Shown piece after piece: positions 34,960 to 43,421 of a stretch of DNA of 64,000 bases. The notes under the pieces were generated by a model. It did not search any database. It was not told where the DNA came from and saw nothing but the letters and a program-made list of their open reading frames with translations. Source of the stretch: an uncultured Gammaproteobacteria bacterium (GTDB lineage Bacteria > Pseudomonadota > Gammaproteobacteria > Steroidobacterales > Foliamicaceae); the NCBI GenBank assembly GCA_951828235.1, contig OX639965.1, forward strand, positions 2,832,129 to 2,896,128, in the 5' to 3' direction. The first letter of the stretch is position 1, and the number at the start of each line of letters is the position of its first letter. Position numbers and translations under genes: made by a program.

Positions 34960-36189
34960 ATGAAGAGAGAACATCAGATACCGCTCTTGCTGCTGGGCGC
35001 ATTGATGGCGGCTCCAGGAATGCCGTCCCCACTTGAGACTCCTGAAGACCAGCCGGTCTCGCCCGCGGATTTCGTGCTCGGCGCAACACCCGACAGCGCA
35101 CCGCCGGGTTCGGCTGCGGAGCGTCGTATTCGCCTGGCGGATCGAGCCATGCAACGGTACGCATATCGCTTCGACCTGAGCGGCCTGCCCCGATATGAGC
35201 CGAAACGGACCATTTCGGGCGTCATCCGCCTTTGGGGAAACAACTACATCGGCGATTCCGGCCTGGCCGAGCAGTGGTGCGCCGGGTTCCGCGAGTTCCA
35301 CCCAAATGCGAATTGCGAACTTGTGTTGCCTACTGCTGCGGTCGCCGCACCGTCCCTCTATTTCGGACTTGCGGACCTGGCCATGAATCATGAACTCACG
35401 TTCTATGACTACCTTTCCCACGTGCGTATTCTCGGCTACGAACCCACCGGTTTTTCCATCGTCACCGGTTCCTATGACGTTCGTGGCTGGCAGAACTCGA
35501 TTGCCGTTATTGTCCACAAGGACAACCCAATTTCGAAGATATCGCTCAGGGAGCTTGACGGAGTGTTCGGTTCCGAGCGCGCGGGCGGTTGGGTCGGGGC
35601 AAGCTGGGAACCGGCGTTTGCGCGTGGCCCGGACGACAACATCCGCACCTGGAGGCAGCTGGGTCTGAAGGGGAACTGGGCGGAGAAGGTGATCAATACC
35701 TACGGCTACAGCCTGCGGTATGCAACGGCGCTGGAATTCTCAAACAGGGTTCTCAGTTCCAGCGACAAGTGGAACGAGAACCTGCTCGCATACGGCAACC
35801 ATGTGGCGCCGGACGGCACCCGCACGGGGCAGGCCGATCGCATCGTGCATCACATGGAAACGGATCTGCAAGGCATCGGCTACGTTCGATGGCATCCTGC
35901 TTTCCTAGGCAGGGTAAAGGTGCTGCAGATTTCCGAAGAGCCCGGCGGAGAATATTTCGAATTTACCGTGGAAAACGTTCAGGCGCGGCGCTATCCGCTG
36001 TGGGGCGACCAGTCCTTTTGGGTAAGCGTGGCTCCCGGATCGACGATCAAGCCGAAGGCGGCCGAATTTATTCGCTACGTGCTCAGCCGGGAAGGGCAGG
36101 AGCGGATCATGGAGGACGGCAAATACCTCCCTCTTCCGGTTGAAGCGGTGAAGAAGCAGTTGGACAAACTGGCGGGACTGGAACAGTGA
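34960..36189 (+). CDS. PstS-like periplasmic substrate-binding protein 2
   Basis: 409 residues with a weak signal peptide (QIPLLLLGALMAAPGMPS). SGVIRLWGNNYIGDSGLAEQ corresponds to the phosphate-loop strand of PstS-like proteins. SIAVIVHKDNPISKISLREL is the class hallmark, and FIRYVLSREGQERIMEDGKY the C-terminal signature. The canonical S-x-T-G-x-G binding loop of true PstS is not visible, so the ligand may not be phosphate. First gene of the operon. It overlaps the next gene by GTGA. Confidence 0.78.
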   Translation: MKREHQIPLLLLGALMAAPGMPSPLETPEDQPVSPADFVLGATPDSAPPGSAAERRIRLADRAMQRYAYRFDLSGLPRYEPKRTISGVIRLWGNNYIGDSGLAEQWCAGFREFHPNANCELVLPTAAVAAPSLYFGLADLAMNHELTFYDYLSHVRILGYEPTGFSIVTGSYDVRGWQNSIAVIVHKDNPISKISLRELDGVFGSERAGGWVGASWEPAFARGPDDNIRTWRQLGLKGNWAEKVINTYGYSLRYATALEFSNRVLSSSDKWNENLLAYGNHVAPDGTRTGQADRIVHHMETDLQGIGYVRWHPAFLGRVKVLQISEEPGGEYFEFTVENVQARRYPLWGDQSFWVSVAPGSTIKPKAAEFIRYVLSREGQERIMEDGKYLPLPVEAVKKQLDKLAGLEQ

Positions 36190-37352
36190 GAAATCGAGGC
36201 CGGACCGCGGTCCTCATGGTTGCTTGGATGCTCGCAGTGAACGGCTTGCAACCCGCGCTGGCCGACCTTTCTGTCAACCCTGCGCCAAGCTATCCTGAAG
36301 CCGACGAGCAGGCATCGTCCCCGCTGCCGGACGTGAATTCACTTGCGCCATACCACCCTCCGGCAGAACTCAAGGGCAGCCTGCGAATACTGGGTAGTGA
36401 ACTCAAGGGCGCGGTAGAACTTCTGACGGCGCGATTCATTCAATTTCACCCGGAAGTCAAAGTGGCCACGAGCCATATTCCCAGCAGTGAAGGCGGGATT
36501 GCCGGCCTGTACCTGGGCGTGTCCGACCTTGCGCCCATGGGTGATGACGCAAAGATCACGGACCTCATGCCCTTCTACAACACCTTCGGTTACCTGCCCA
36601 CCGAAATCTCGGTGGCTACCGGAGGATACGAAAAGAGGGGATCGCTGTTTGCCTGGGCGATCGTCGTAAATGCCGGCAATCCGCTTGAGAGCATTTCGGT
36701 CGACGAAATCAAACGTGTATTCGGCGGGCAGCGCACCGGTGGGTGGGAAATTGTTGACGACAATTACCGTTTCACGGCCAAATACGCTCGCAAGTCGGCC
36801 GAATTGATTCGTTACTGGGGGCAGCTTGGCCTGGAGGGCGATTACCGGGACCGCGACATCGAAACATTCGGGTACGCCTCTCCCGGCTTTGCCACGTCAA
36901 TTCAGCGACACCTGTTGCACTGGTCCAGGAACTGGAATCCCAATTTCCGCGAATTCGTGGAATCCAAGCAAGTTGCGCCGGGCCCCGAAGGGCACGCGGT
37001 CGCCAGCGAGCGTCCATTGGAGGATCTCGAATCCAACCCCTATGCGATGGGAATAGCAGCGATCATGCATGCGAAGAACTATCCGAACGTGAAAGTGCTG
37101 GCCGTGTCGTGGACTGATCGGAGCGAAGCGGTCGCCCTGACCCCGGAAAACGTCGCCAGCCGCCGTTACCCGCTGATTCGTGACGCGTATTTCTATGCCA
37201 ACAAGCCGCCCGGGGGTTCGCTTCCGCCCATCGCGCATGCCTTCCTGGAGTTCTGCCTCAGCCGCGAGGGCCAGCAGATCATTGCGAAGGCCGGGTACTA
37301 CTACCCACTACCCAGGGCCTACCTGGAAACTCAGCTCGAAAAGCTGGACTGA
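36186..37352 (+). CDS. PstS-like periplasmic substrate-binding protein 3
   Basis: 388 residues, GTG start overlapping the previous stop. Signal peptide to about residue 26 (AVNGLQPALA). LKGSLRILGSELKGAVELLT, GGIAGLYLGVSDLAPMGDDA, FAWAIVVNAGNPLESISVDE, KRVFGGQRTGGWE and FLEFCLSREGQQIIAKAGYY align by eye with paralogue 2 and, more weakly, with paralogue 1. Two consecutive binding proteins of one class in front of a TctCBA transporter is unexpected, since TTT systems use TctC-type proteins. They may present a second ligand or work as sensors. Confidence 0.78.
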   Translation: MRNRGRTAVLMVAWMLAVNGLQPALADLSVNPAPSYPEADEQASSPLPDVNSLAPYHPPAELKGSLRILGSELKGAVELLTARFIQFHPEVKVATSHIPSSEGGIAGLYLGVSDLAPMGDDAKITDLMPFYNTFGYLPTEISVATGGYEKRGSLFAWAIVVNAGNPLESISVDEIKRVFGGQRTGGWEIVDDNYRFTAKYARKSAELIRYWGQLGLEGDYRDRDIETFGYASPGFATSIQRHLLHWSRNWNPNFREFVESKQVAPGPEGHAVASERPLEDLESNPYAMGIAAIMHAKNYPNVKVLAVSWTDRSEAVALTPENVASRRYPLIRDAYFYANKPPGGSLPPIAHAFLEFCLSREGQQIIAKAGYYYPLPRAYLETQLEKLD

Positions 37353-37356
37353 ATCC

Positions 37357-38850
37357 TTGGCGAGTCGCCGCAGATCCCCTGTAACGCCCGACGCGGCTCC
37401 GACCGCAGAGGCATGCGCGCGGTGGATCGGCTTGCGGGCGCGAGCGTGTGCGCTTCTGGCCTGGATCTCGCTGGGTATTGCCGTGACGTCCGGCTCAGCG
37501 GGCTTCGCCAGTGTCGCGCAGGGTGCAGACGCCCAAGCCGCTGCTCAAGCGCTTGAACCGAACCCGGGCGGCTACCCCGACAAGGCGATCACTCTGCTGG
37601 TCGGGGCCAATCCCGGCGGAGGCTGGGATCAACTGGCCCGGCTGATTCAGCAGATCATGATGACCGAAGGCATCTCGCCGGTGCCTGTGGAAGTCATCAA
37701 TCGAGGCGGGGCCGGCGGGACCATCGGATTGACGGAACTGGTCACCCGGCATCGCCGCGACCCCTACATGCTCATGATCGGCGGCAGCACCCTGGCAAGC
37801 GCGTCCATTTCACACGGCAGCCGCTTTACGATGCTCGATTCCGTCCCGCTTGCGCGCATCGTGAGCGAGTATGACGTGGTTGCCGTGCCGACTGATTCGC
37901 CCTTTCAGTCCATGGAGGCCCTGACCGCCCGCTTGCGGTCCGACCCCGAATCCGTTGTATGGGGCGGCGGGTCCGCTGCCAGCATCGATCACATACTGGT
38001 TGGGCTGATCGCCCAGGCAGCCGGCGTGGACCCGCGGAGAATCACTTACGTTGCGTTCGCAGGGGGCGGTGAGGCCTCGGCCGCGGTGATGGGCGGGCAG
38101 GTTACGGCGGGTGTCTCCGGTCTCGCGGAATGGAAGAGCCTGGCCGAAGCCGGTCGAATGCGTCTGCTCGCCATTTCTTCCGCACAGCGGCTCGACGGCA
38201 TCGACGTTCCCACGCTGCGCGAAGCAGGACTTGACGTCGTTGTGGAGAACTGGCGTTCCCTGATGCTGCCCCCCGGGGTGCGCAATTCGGAGAAGGAATG
38301 GCTGCTTTCCGCAATCGAATCCCTGAGAGCCAGCGAGGACTGGACGGAAGTACTGGAGCGCTTCAGCTGGACCGATCGCTTCCTCGCCGGGCCCGAGTTT
38401 GAATCGTTTCTGCGCGAGGAAATGATCGATACGGCGAAGATCCTGCAGGACCTGGGACTGGGACTGGGAGGCAAGATGCACACCAGCGTAGGGCCGTATG
38501 TTTTTCCGACGGTCGCCCTCGGGGGCGTCTTTTGTTTCGGTAGCGTCATGGGCTGGCAGGCTTTCCGAAGGCGCCGACTGCAGGTTGCCGCCGGACCCGA
38601 AGAGGGCCCAAACGAAGTTGATTCCACGACCGTATCCTGGAAGCGTTTCAGCGCGGCCGCGTCGGCCAGCCTGGCGTACATCCTGCTTATGCCCGTCATC
38701 GGCTTCATCTTCGTGACGCCCGTATTCCTTGTCGTTCAGTCAAGAATCATCGGCAGTCGCAAGCCGGTGCGGGACGGTTGCGTGGGTATCCTGCTGACCC
38801 TTGCGGCCGCTGCGATCTTCACCTACGTACTGAACGTCGAATTGCCTTAG
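37357..38850 (+). CDS. TctC-TctB fusion of a tripartite tricarboxylate transporter
   Basis: 497 residues from the TTG at 37357, four bases after the previous stop; frames starting further upstream only read through the neighbour. A signal anchor (CALLAWISLGIAVTSGSAGF) precedes a TctC/Bug domain (about 70-345: ITLLVGANPGGGWDQLARLI, NRGGAGGTIGLTELVTRH, VVWGGGSAASIDHILVGLIA). Residues 376-497 then have three to four membrane helices (VGPYVFPTVALGGVFCFGSV, LAYILLMPVIGFIFVTPVFL, VGILLTLAAAAIFTYVLNVE), the size and shape of TctB, the small membrane subunit. TctC and TctB are normally separate. Followed directly by tctA. Confidence 0.82.
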   Translation: MASRRRSPVTPDAAPTAEACARWIGLRARACALLAWISLGIAVTSGSAGFASVAQGADAQAAAQALEPNPGGYPDKAITLLVGANPGGGWDQLARLIQQIMMTEGISPVPVEVINRGGAGGTIGLTELVTRHRRDPYMLMIGGSTLASASISHGSRFTMLDSVPLARIVSEYDVVAVPTDSPFQSMEALTARLRSDPESVVWGGGSAASIDHILVGLIAQAAGVDPRRITYVAFAGGGEASAAVMGGQVTAGVSGLAEWKSLAEAGRMRLLAISSAQRLDGIDVPTLREAGLDVVVENWRSLMLPPGVRNSEKEWLLSAIESLRASEDWTEVLERFSWTDRFLAGPEFESFLREEMIDTAKILQDLGLGLGGKMHTSVGPYVFPTVALGGVFCFGSVMGWQAFRRRRLQVAAGPEEGPNEVDSTTVSWKRFSAAASASLAYILLMPVIGFIFVTPVFLVVQSRIIGSRKPVRDGCVGILLTLAAAAIFTYVLNVELP

Positions 38851-38861
38851 GGGCTGTCTCG

Positions 38862-40382
38862 ATGGGTAGCGAACTTTCGACACTTGGTGGGCTCGGCGCG
38901 GGTTTCGCGTCTGCGCTGACCCCGACCAACCTGTTGTATGGCCTTTTCGGAGTGGTCCTGGGAACGGCCACCGGCGTATTGCCCGGCATGGGGCCGGCCG
39001 TTGCCATTTCGCTGCTCCTGCCGCTGACCTTCGGGCTTGACCCCATCGCCGCCTTCATCATGTTCGGAGGAATCTACTACGGCGCCATGTATGGAGGCGC
39101 CACCACCGCGATCCTGGTCAACACTCCGGGCAGTTCGGCGTCGGTGGTCTCGACCTTCGACGGGCATCCTCTGGCGCGAAGCGGCCGAGGCGGCACCGCT
39201 TTGGCCACGGCCGCAATGAGCTCCTTCTTCGGCGGCACCTTTGCAACATTCATGCTGATGATGCTCGCTCCTCTGCTGGTTGATTTCGCCCTCAAGTTCG
39301 GACCGGCGGACTATTTTTCCCTAATGCTGATGGCGCTGACCATGGTGGCGGCGATCGCCGGCAGGTCCGCCATCAAGGCCGCCTTCGCCACATGCCTGGG
39401 CCTGAGCATTTCCAGCATCGGGATCGATCTTCAGACCGGGGCTTCAAGGCTGACCTTCGGCATCGAACCACTCTACAACGGGATCGAGATCGTGGTTGGA
39501 GGCATCGGACTTTTCGCTATCGGCGAGGCGCTCTGGGTGGCCGCCGGAGGCAGAAAACCGCCGGTTGTCAATCGGCCCCTAGGGAGCGGTGTCTGGCTGC
39601 GGGCAAAAGAGTTTCGGCGCCTGAGCTTCTCGTGGTTCCGCGGCACCGTCATCGGCTTCTTTACCGGTGTCCTGCCCGGCTCCGGAGGCACGCTCGCCAC
39701 ATTCATGGCTTACGGCGTGGAAAAGCGGTTTGCGCGCGAACCGGACCGTTTCGGTAAAGGCGCCCTGGAGGGCGTGGCGGCCCCCGAATCGGCCAACAAC
39801 GCGGCTGCCGGCGGCAGCATGGTGCCCCTGTTGGCACTGGGTATTCCCGGTTCCGCAACGACCGCTGTGATTCTCGCCGCGTTTCAGCTCTACGGCCTGC
39901 AGCCGGGGCCGCTGCTCTTTACCCACAATGCCGACCTGGTCTGGGCGCTCATCGCCAGCCTGTACGTCGCAAATGTATTGCTGGTAGTGCTGAATCTCCC
40001 CCTGGTGGGCGTATGGGCGCGGCTCCTGCGAGTCCCTCCGGGCCTTCTTTACGGGGCCGTGGTTGTATTCTCCGCTCTGGGCGCCTTTTCTCTCAAGGGT
40101 AGTTTGACCGACGTGATCATTGTTTGGGTGCTTGGCGTTCTGGCTTTCGTGCTGCGCCGCTTCGGAATACCGGTTGCCCCCGTACTGCTGTCTCTGGTGC
40201 TGGGGCCGCTTCTTGAACAGGAATTTCGCCGCGCCCTCACCGTATCCGGCGGCGACCTCGGTATTTTCGTAACCCGGCCCATTTCCGCGACGCTGCTTGC
40301 GATCGCCCTGATGTCCCTGACCGGGTCCTTCCTGATCGGCCGGCGGAACAGGACAGGGCGCCGCCTTGTTTCGGTCGATTAA
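38862..40382 (+). CDS. tctA: TctA, large membrane subunit of the tripartite tricarboxylate transporter
   Basis: 506 residues from the ATG at 38862, twelve bases after tctCB. About twelve membrane helices. Family motifs are strong: GVVLGTATGVLPGMGPAVAI near the start, GIYYGAMYGGATTAILVNTP, then the internal repeat of the same design, GFFTGVLPGSGGTLATFMAY and GVAAPESANNAAAGGSMVPL, plus LALGIPGSATTAVILAAFQL. Transports carboxylates with a sodium or proton gradient using the TctC protein as ligand donor. Complete. One base overlaps the next gene. Confidence 0.95.
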   Translation: MGSELSTLGGLGAGFASALTPTNLLYGLFGVVLGTATGVLPGMGPAVAISLLLPLTFGLDPIAAFIMFGGIYYGAMYGGATTAILVNTPGSSASVVSTFDGHPLARSGRGGTALATAAMSSFFGGTFATFMLMMLAPLLVDFALKFGPADYFSLMLMALTMVAAIAGRSAIKAAFATCLGLSISSIGIDLQTGASRLTFGIEPLYNGIEIVVGGIGLFAIGEALWVAAGGRKPPVVNRPLGSGVWLRAKEFRRLSFSWFRGTVIGFFTGVLPGSGGTLATFMAYGVEKRFAREPDRFGKGALEGVAAPESANNAAAGGSMVPLLALGIPGSATTAVILAAFQLYGLQPGPLLFTHNADLVWALIASLYVANVLLVVLNLPLVGVWARLLRVPPGLLYGAVVVFSALGAFSLKGSLTDVIIVWVLGVLAFVLRRFGIPVAPVLLSLVLGPLLEQEFRRALTVSGGDLGIFVTRPISATLLAIALMSLTGSFLIGRRNRTGRRLVSVD

Positions 40383-41371
40383 TGAACCTACGAAGCCGCG
40401 AGCAAGTGAAGAGAGTTGCGGTCGTCATTGCCGGAATCGCCGCACTGTTGATGCTCCGTTCGCCTTTCGCGGAAACGGACTTGCCGGTTGAACGGGTACT
40501 GGAGTCGGGACAGCCGGAAAGAATCGACCTGATGCTCATGGCACCCGCATCCGGGCGCCTGGTGCTCGTACAGAAGACTACGGCAACGATTCTTGCCGCC
40601 TCCGATGGGCGCCCGACGGGAACCTTGAGCTTAAGCAGTCAACCGACGGCGCTTGCCTTCGACGCGTATTCAGGCAGGGCGCTCATTGCCCTCGGCCATG
40701 AGAACCTGCTCGTCATTGCGGATCTTGAAACAATCCAATCGAAGGCCGAGCTCGCGTCCGCAGTTGACTTCCCTTCGCTGGCGGCATTTGACCGGGCATC
40801 CGGAGGATTCATCGTAGCCTCCCGACACAATCCCGGACTCGGCATGGTGTCTACAGCCGGGAACCTGGAAATTGCAGCAAGCACCGAGGAACCGCTCGCG
40901 GCCCTTTCGACTAGCGGGCGCGGCTGGCTGTTCGCTGCCGCCGCCGGCAGTCCGGTCATTTACGTTTTCGACTCGCTGTCCCTGAAAGACCTGGGCATCA
41001 TGCCGGCGCCCGGGTGTGAGACACCGTCCGATATGGCGCTGGACGACATGGAGCGCAGACTCTATCTCAGCTGCACGAACGGGCTGTTCCTGGTGCTGGA
41101 TTCGGATACAGGCGTGGTCCTCAGCCGACAGCGCCTGCCCGCTGCCGGAACATCCCGGCTGGCGTTGCGGACACTCAGGGAACGCACCGTCCAGGCCATC
41201 CTGCTCGCGGAAGGCGGATACCTTGCGGTCATTGAGGGCCGCATAATGGCAACCGGAATCCGGAGTGTTCACCGCGGCCCGGTCGACGCACACGGGCTGC
41301 AGGCGGAGCAGGGCGGCGGCCGGGTTTTTCTGGCAAGCGGTTCAGGGATTTCCGTTCTCGACCTCAAGTGA
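40382..41371 (+). CDS. Secreted beta-propeller-like protein of unknown function
   Basis: 329 residues; the ATG overlaps the TctA stop codon by one base. An N-terminal hydrophobic helix (VAVVIAGIAALLMLRSPFA) suggests export or anchoring. The rest repeats a strand pattern of the YVTN/WD-like propeller kind: AFDAYSGRALIALGHENLLV, AAFDRASGGFIVAS, ALDDMERRLYLSCTNGLFLV and LDSDTGVVLSRQRL. No catalytic signature. It is locked between TctA and the two-domain protein in an overlapping operon, so a role with the transporter is likely (inference). Confidence 0.65.
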   Translation: MNLRSREQVKRVAVVIAGIAALLMLRSPFAETDLPVERVLESGQPERIDLMLMAPASGRLVLVQKTTATILAASDGRPTGTLSLSSQPTALAFDAYSGRALIALGHENLLVIADLETIQSKAELASAVDFPSLAAFDRASGGFIVASRHNPGLGMVSTAGNLEIAASTEEPLAALSTSGRGWLFAAAAGSPVIYVFDSLSLKDLGIMPAPGCETPSDMALDDMERRLYLSCTNGLFLVLDSDTGVVLSRQRLPAAGTSRLALRTLRERTVQAILLAEGGYLAVIEGRIMATGIRSVHRGPVDAHGLQAEQGGGRVFLASGSGISVLDLK

Positions 41372-42891
41372 CGAATTACGCTTCCCGCAGCCTCCCGAGA
41401 ATCCCCGGGCTTCTGGTTCTCGCAGCAGCTGCGCCGCTTTGGGGCGGGACTGCCGGTGCCGAGCTGCCGGAACTCTCGACCCTGCAAAACCGAAACGTGT
41501 TGCTGGTGACCGGTGCGAACGGCGATTCGCACCAATCCGATGACTCTGCAATTGCCGAATATTTGGAATCGCTGGGCCTCAACGTTCAGGTTGCCGCGGA
41601 CAGCGAAGTGCATTCGCTGCCCCCTGAGGCCGACCTCGTGCTCATTTCCTCGACCGCGAACGCTAGGGAACTTCCGGGGGTTTTCCGGGAGGCAGAAGTG
41701 CCGATACTCACCTGGAACGCCTACATGTACCCGCAACTCGCAATGACGGGACCTGTTCTGCATGAGGACTTCTCGGTGGTGCGGGAATCGGTGACCCACA
41801 ATCTGAACCACGCGAGCTTTTATTCCTGGTGCACCAACAGCAGGCACCCCATAGCGCAGGCAGCCGGGCTGCGAGACGGTATGTTTCTGGTGCTCATGTT
41901 CGCCGGCGAAACCGACATGAACTGGGGCCGGCCCACGCCCGGTGCGGATGTGATTGCGATTTCGGTGGGCGATCCCGACCACGCAGCCGCCTTTGTCTAC
42001 GAACAGGGCGCCGTGATGTACGGGGATGTTGCCGCGCCGGCCCGCCGGGCCGGCCTGTTTCTCGGCGACGACAGTTTCAGGCTGCTTTCATACACGCAAG
42101 GCCCCGCAGCCTCCGACCCGAAACAGAAAGCCTGGTTCGGCGGCCGGCCCTTGTTCGAAGCAACCCTGCGGTGGGTCCTGGACACACCAGTGAAGCGGGA
42201 ACTGACAACGGCCGAATTGCGGGATACCCTGGCCGCCCGGGCGATGAACAAACGGGTTCTGCTTTTGCGGCGGGAGAACCTGCCCTGGCCGGAGGGTGAG
42301 CGATCCGACGGGGCACATCTCAATTTTCTCCGCGCTCAGGGATTTTCTGTCGACGCGATAGACCAGACAGCTCCGGAACGGGATATCGGCGCCTACGACC
42401 TGATCATCATCTCGGCTACCACCAACAAGTACAAATTCGGCAGGAAGTATGCGGAAGCGGAGATCCCCATCATCCTCCTGGAAGGCAAGAGTGTGGACAC
42501 CATGAACATGGCGGGACCGCGCCGATGGACCGACTACGGGACCAACGACAGCAAGAACAGCCTCTATCCTCCCGAAGCCTACGTAAAGGTGGTGCGTCCC
42601 TTTCATACCATGGCGGCAGGATTCGACGCCGGCCTGGTCAGGATGTATGAACAGCCCGGACTCGTCACCTGGAGTATTCCGGCTCCGGGCGCGACCATCG
42701 TGGCGACGATTCCGAACCAGCCCAGGAGCGCGGCGATATACGGGTACGAAAAGGGCGTTGCGATGGCCAACAGCGCCGTTGCTCCGGCCAGGCGGGCGAT
42801 GTTTCCGGTCGATTACGACCGTTTCCACCAATTGAGCACGGACGGGCTGGTCCTGTACCGCGGCGTGCTGCTATGGGCTCTTGCCGAGTAG
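41368..42891 (+). CDS. Secreted protein of two tandem unknown domains
   Basis: 507 residues, GTG start overlapping the previous stop. Signal peptide about 1-31 (LVLAAAAPLWGGTAGAE). Two halves (about 40-270 and 285-505) share one pattern: NRNVLLVTGANGD versus NKRVLLLRRENLP, YLESLGLNVQVA versus FLRAQGFSVDAI, ADLVLISSTANARELP versus YDLIIISATTNKYKFG, AAPARRAGLFLGDDSFRLLS versus VAPARRAMFPVDYDRFHQLS. Each half resembles a Rossmann-like glutamine-amidotransferase/ThuA fold, but no family is recognised and no catalytic Cys-His pair is evident. Last gene of the operon. Confidence 0.65.
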   Translation: MTNYASRSLPRIPGLLVLAAAAPLWGGTAGAELPELSTLQNRNVLLVTGANGDSHQSDDSAIAEYLESLGLNVQVAADSEVHSLPPEADLVLISSTANARELPGVFREAEVPILTWNAYMYPQLAMTGPVLHEDFSVVRESVTHNLNHASFYSWCTNSRHPIAQAAGLRDGMFLVLMFAGETDMNWGRPTPGADVIAISVGDPDHAAAFVYEQGAVMYGDVAAPARRAGLFLGDDSFRLLSYTQGPAASDPKQKAWFGGRPLFEATLRWVLDTPVKRELTTAELRDTLAARAMNKRVLLLRRENLPWPEGERSDGAHLNFLRAQGFSVDAIDQTAPERDIGAYDLIIISATTNKYKFGRKYAEAEIPIILLEGKSVDTMNMAGPRRWTDYGTNDSKNSLYPPEAYVKVVRPFHTMAAGFDAGLVRMYEQPGLVTWSIPAPGATIVATIPNQPRSAAIYGYEKGVAMANSAVAPARRAMFPVDYDRFHQLSTDGLVLYRGVLLWALAE

Positions 42892-42901
42892 AAGTTGCCA
42901 C

Positions 42902-42921
42902 ACCGGCGCAGGCTCGCCGGT
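42902..42921. terminator. Hairpin between convergent operons
   Basis: ACCGGCG, six-base loop, CGCCGGT, between the stop at 42891 and the gspM stop at 42939. No T run. Confidence 0.45.
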
Positions 42922-42938
42922 TGCCGAACCGGCGGGCG

Positions 42939-43421
42939 TCAGTCGCTGCGTTCCAGTATCAGGCTGACCTGGGTGACGCCGGGCGACGAGCCACGCTCGA
43001 TGTCGGCGCTAACGGTTTGGATGCCTTCCTGGACCGCCAGGCCGGCCAGCCAGGCGCTGATCTGCGGAAACGGGGCGTCGAACAGGCGCAGGCGGACGCG
43101 GGACTCGCCATCGGCGGCGCCTTCCTCAAGAAAGCCTCCCAGGCCGGCGTCGCGGATTGAACGGTTGACCAGAAGCAGCAGCGAGGCGTCCGATCGCGGG
43201 CGCGGCGCGGGCAGGGCCGGCACCCGGCTGCCCAGTCGTTCCACCCGTTCAAGCATCGCGGTCTCCGCTGCGCGCCTCTGCTTGTTGATTTCGGCCCGCT
43301 CCAGCAGCGGGCCGACCGCGGCGAAATACCAGATCGCGCCGAGCGCCAACAGCGCCAGCGCCCCGAGCAGCACCTGCTCGCGCGAGGATCTCTCGCGCCA
43401 GAGCTCAGCGATCCGGGTCAT
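42939..43421 (-). CDS. gspM: Type II secretion protein M
   Basis: 160 residues from the ATG at 43421 (a GTG one codon earlier is equally possible). A short cytoplasmic stretch, one membrane helix (QVLLGALALLALGAIWYFAA) and a periplasmic ferredoxin-like domain (SLLLLVNRSIRDAGLG, FDAPFPQISAWLAGLAVQEG) give the GspM outline. It docks on GspL in the inner-membrane platform. It overlaps the gspL stop. Last gene of the operon; gspN is absent. Confidence 0.85.
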   Translation of the reverse strand: MTRIAELWRERSSREQVLLGALALLALGAIWYFAAVGPLLERAEINKQRRAAETAMLERVERLGSRVPALPAPRPRSDASLLLLVNRSIRDAGLGGFLEEGAADGESRVRLRLFDAPFPQISAWLAGLAVQEGIQTVSADIERGSSPGVTQVSLILERSD

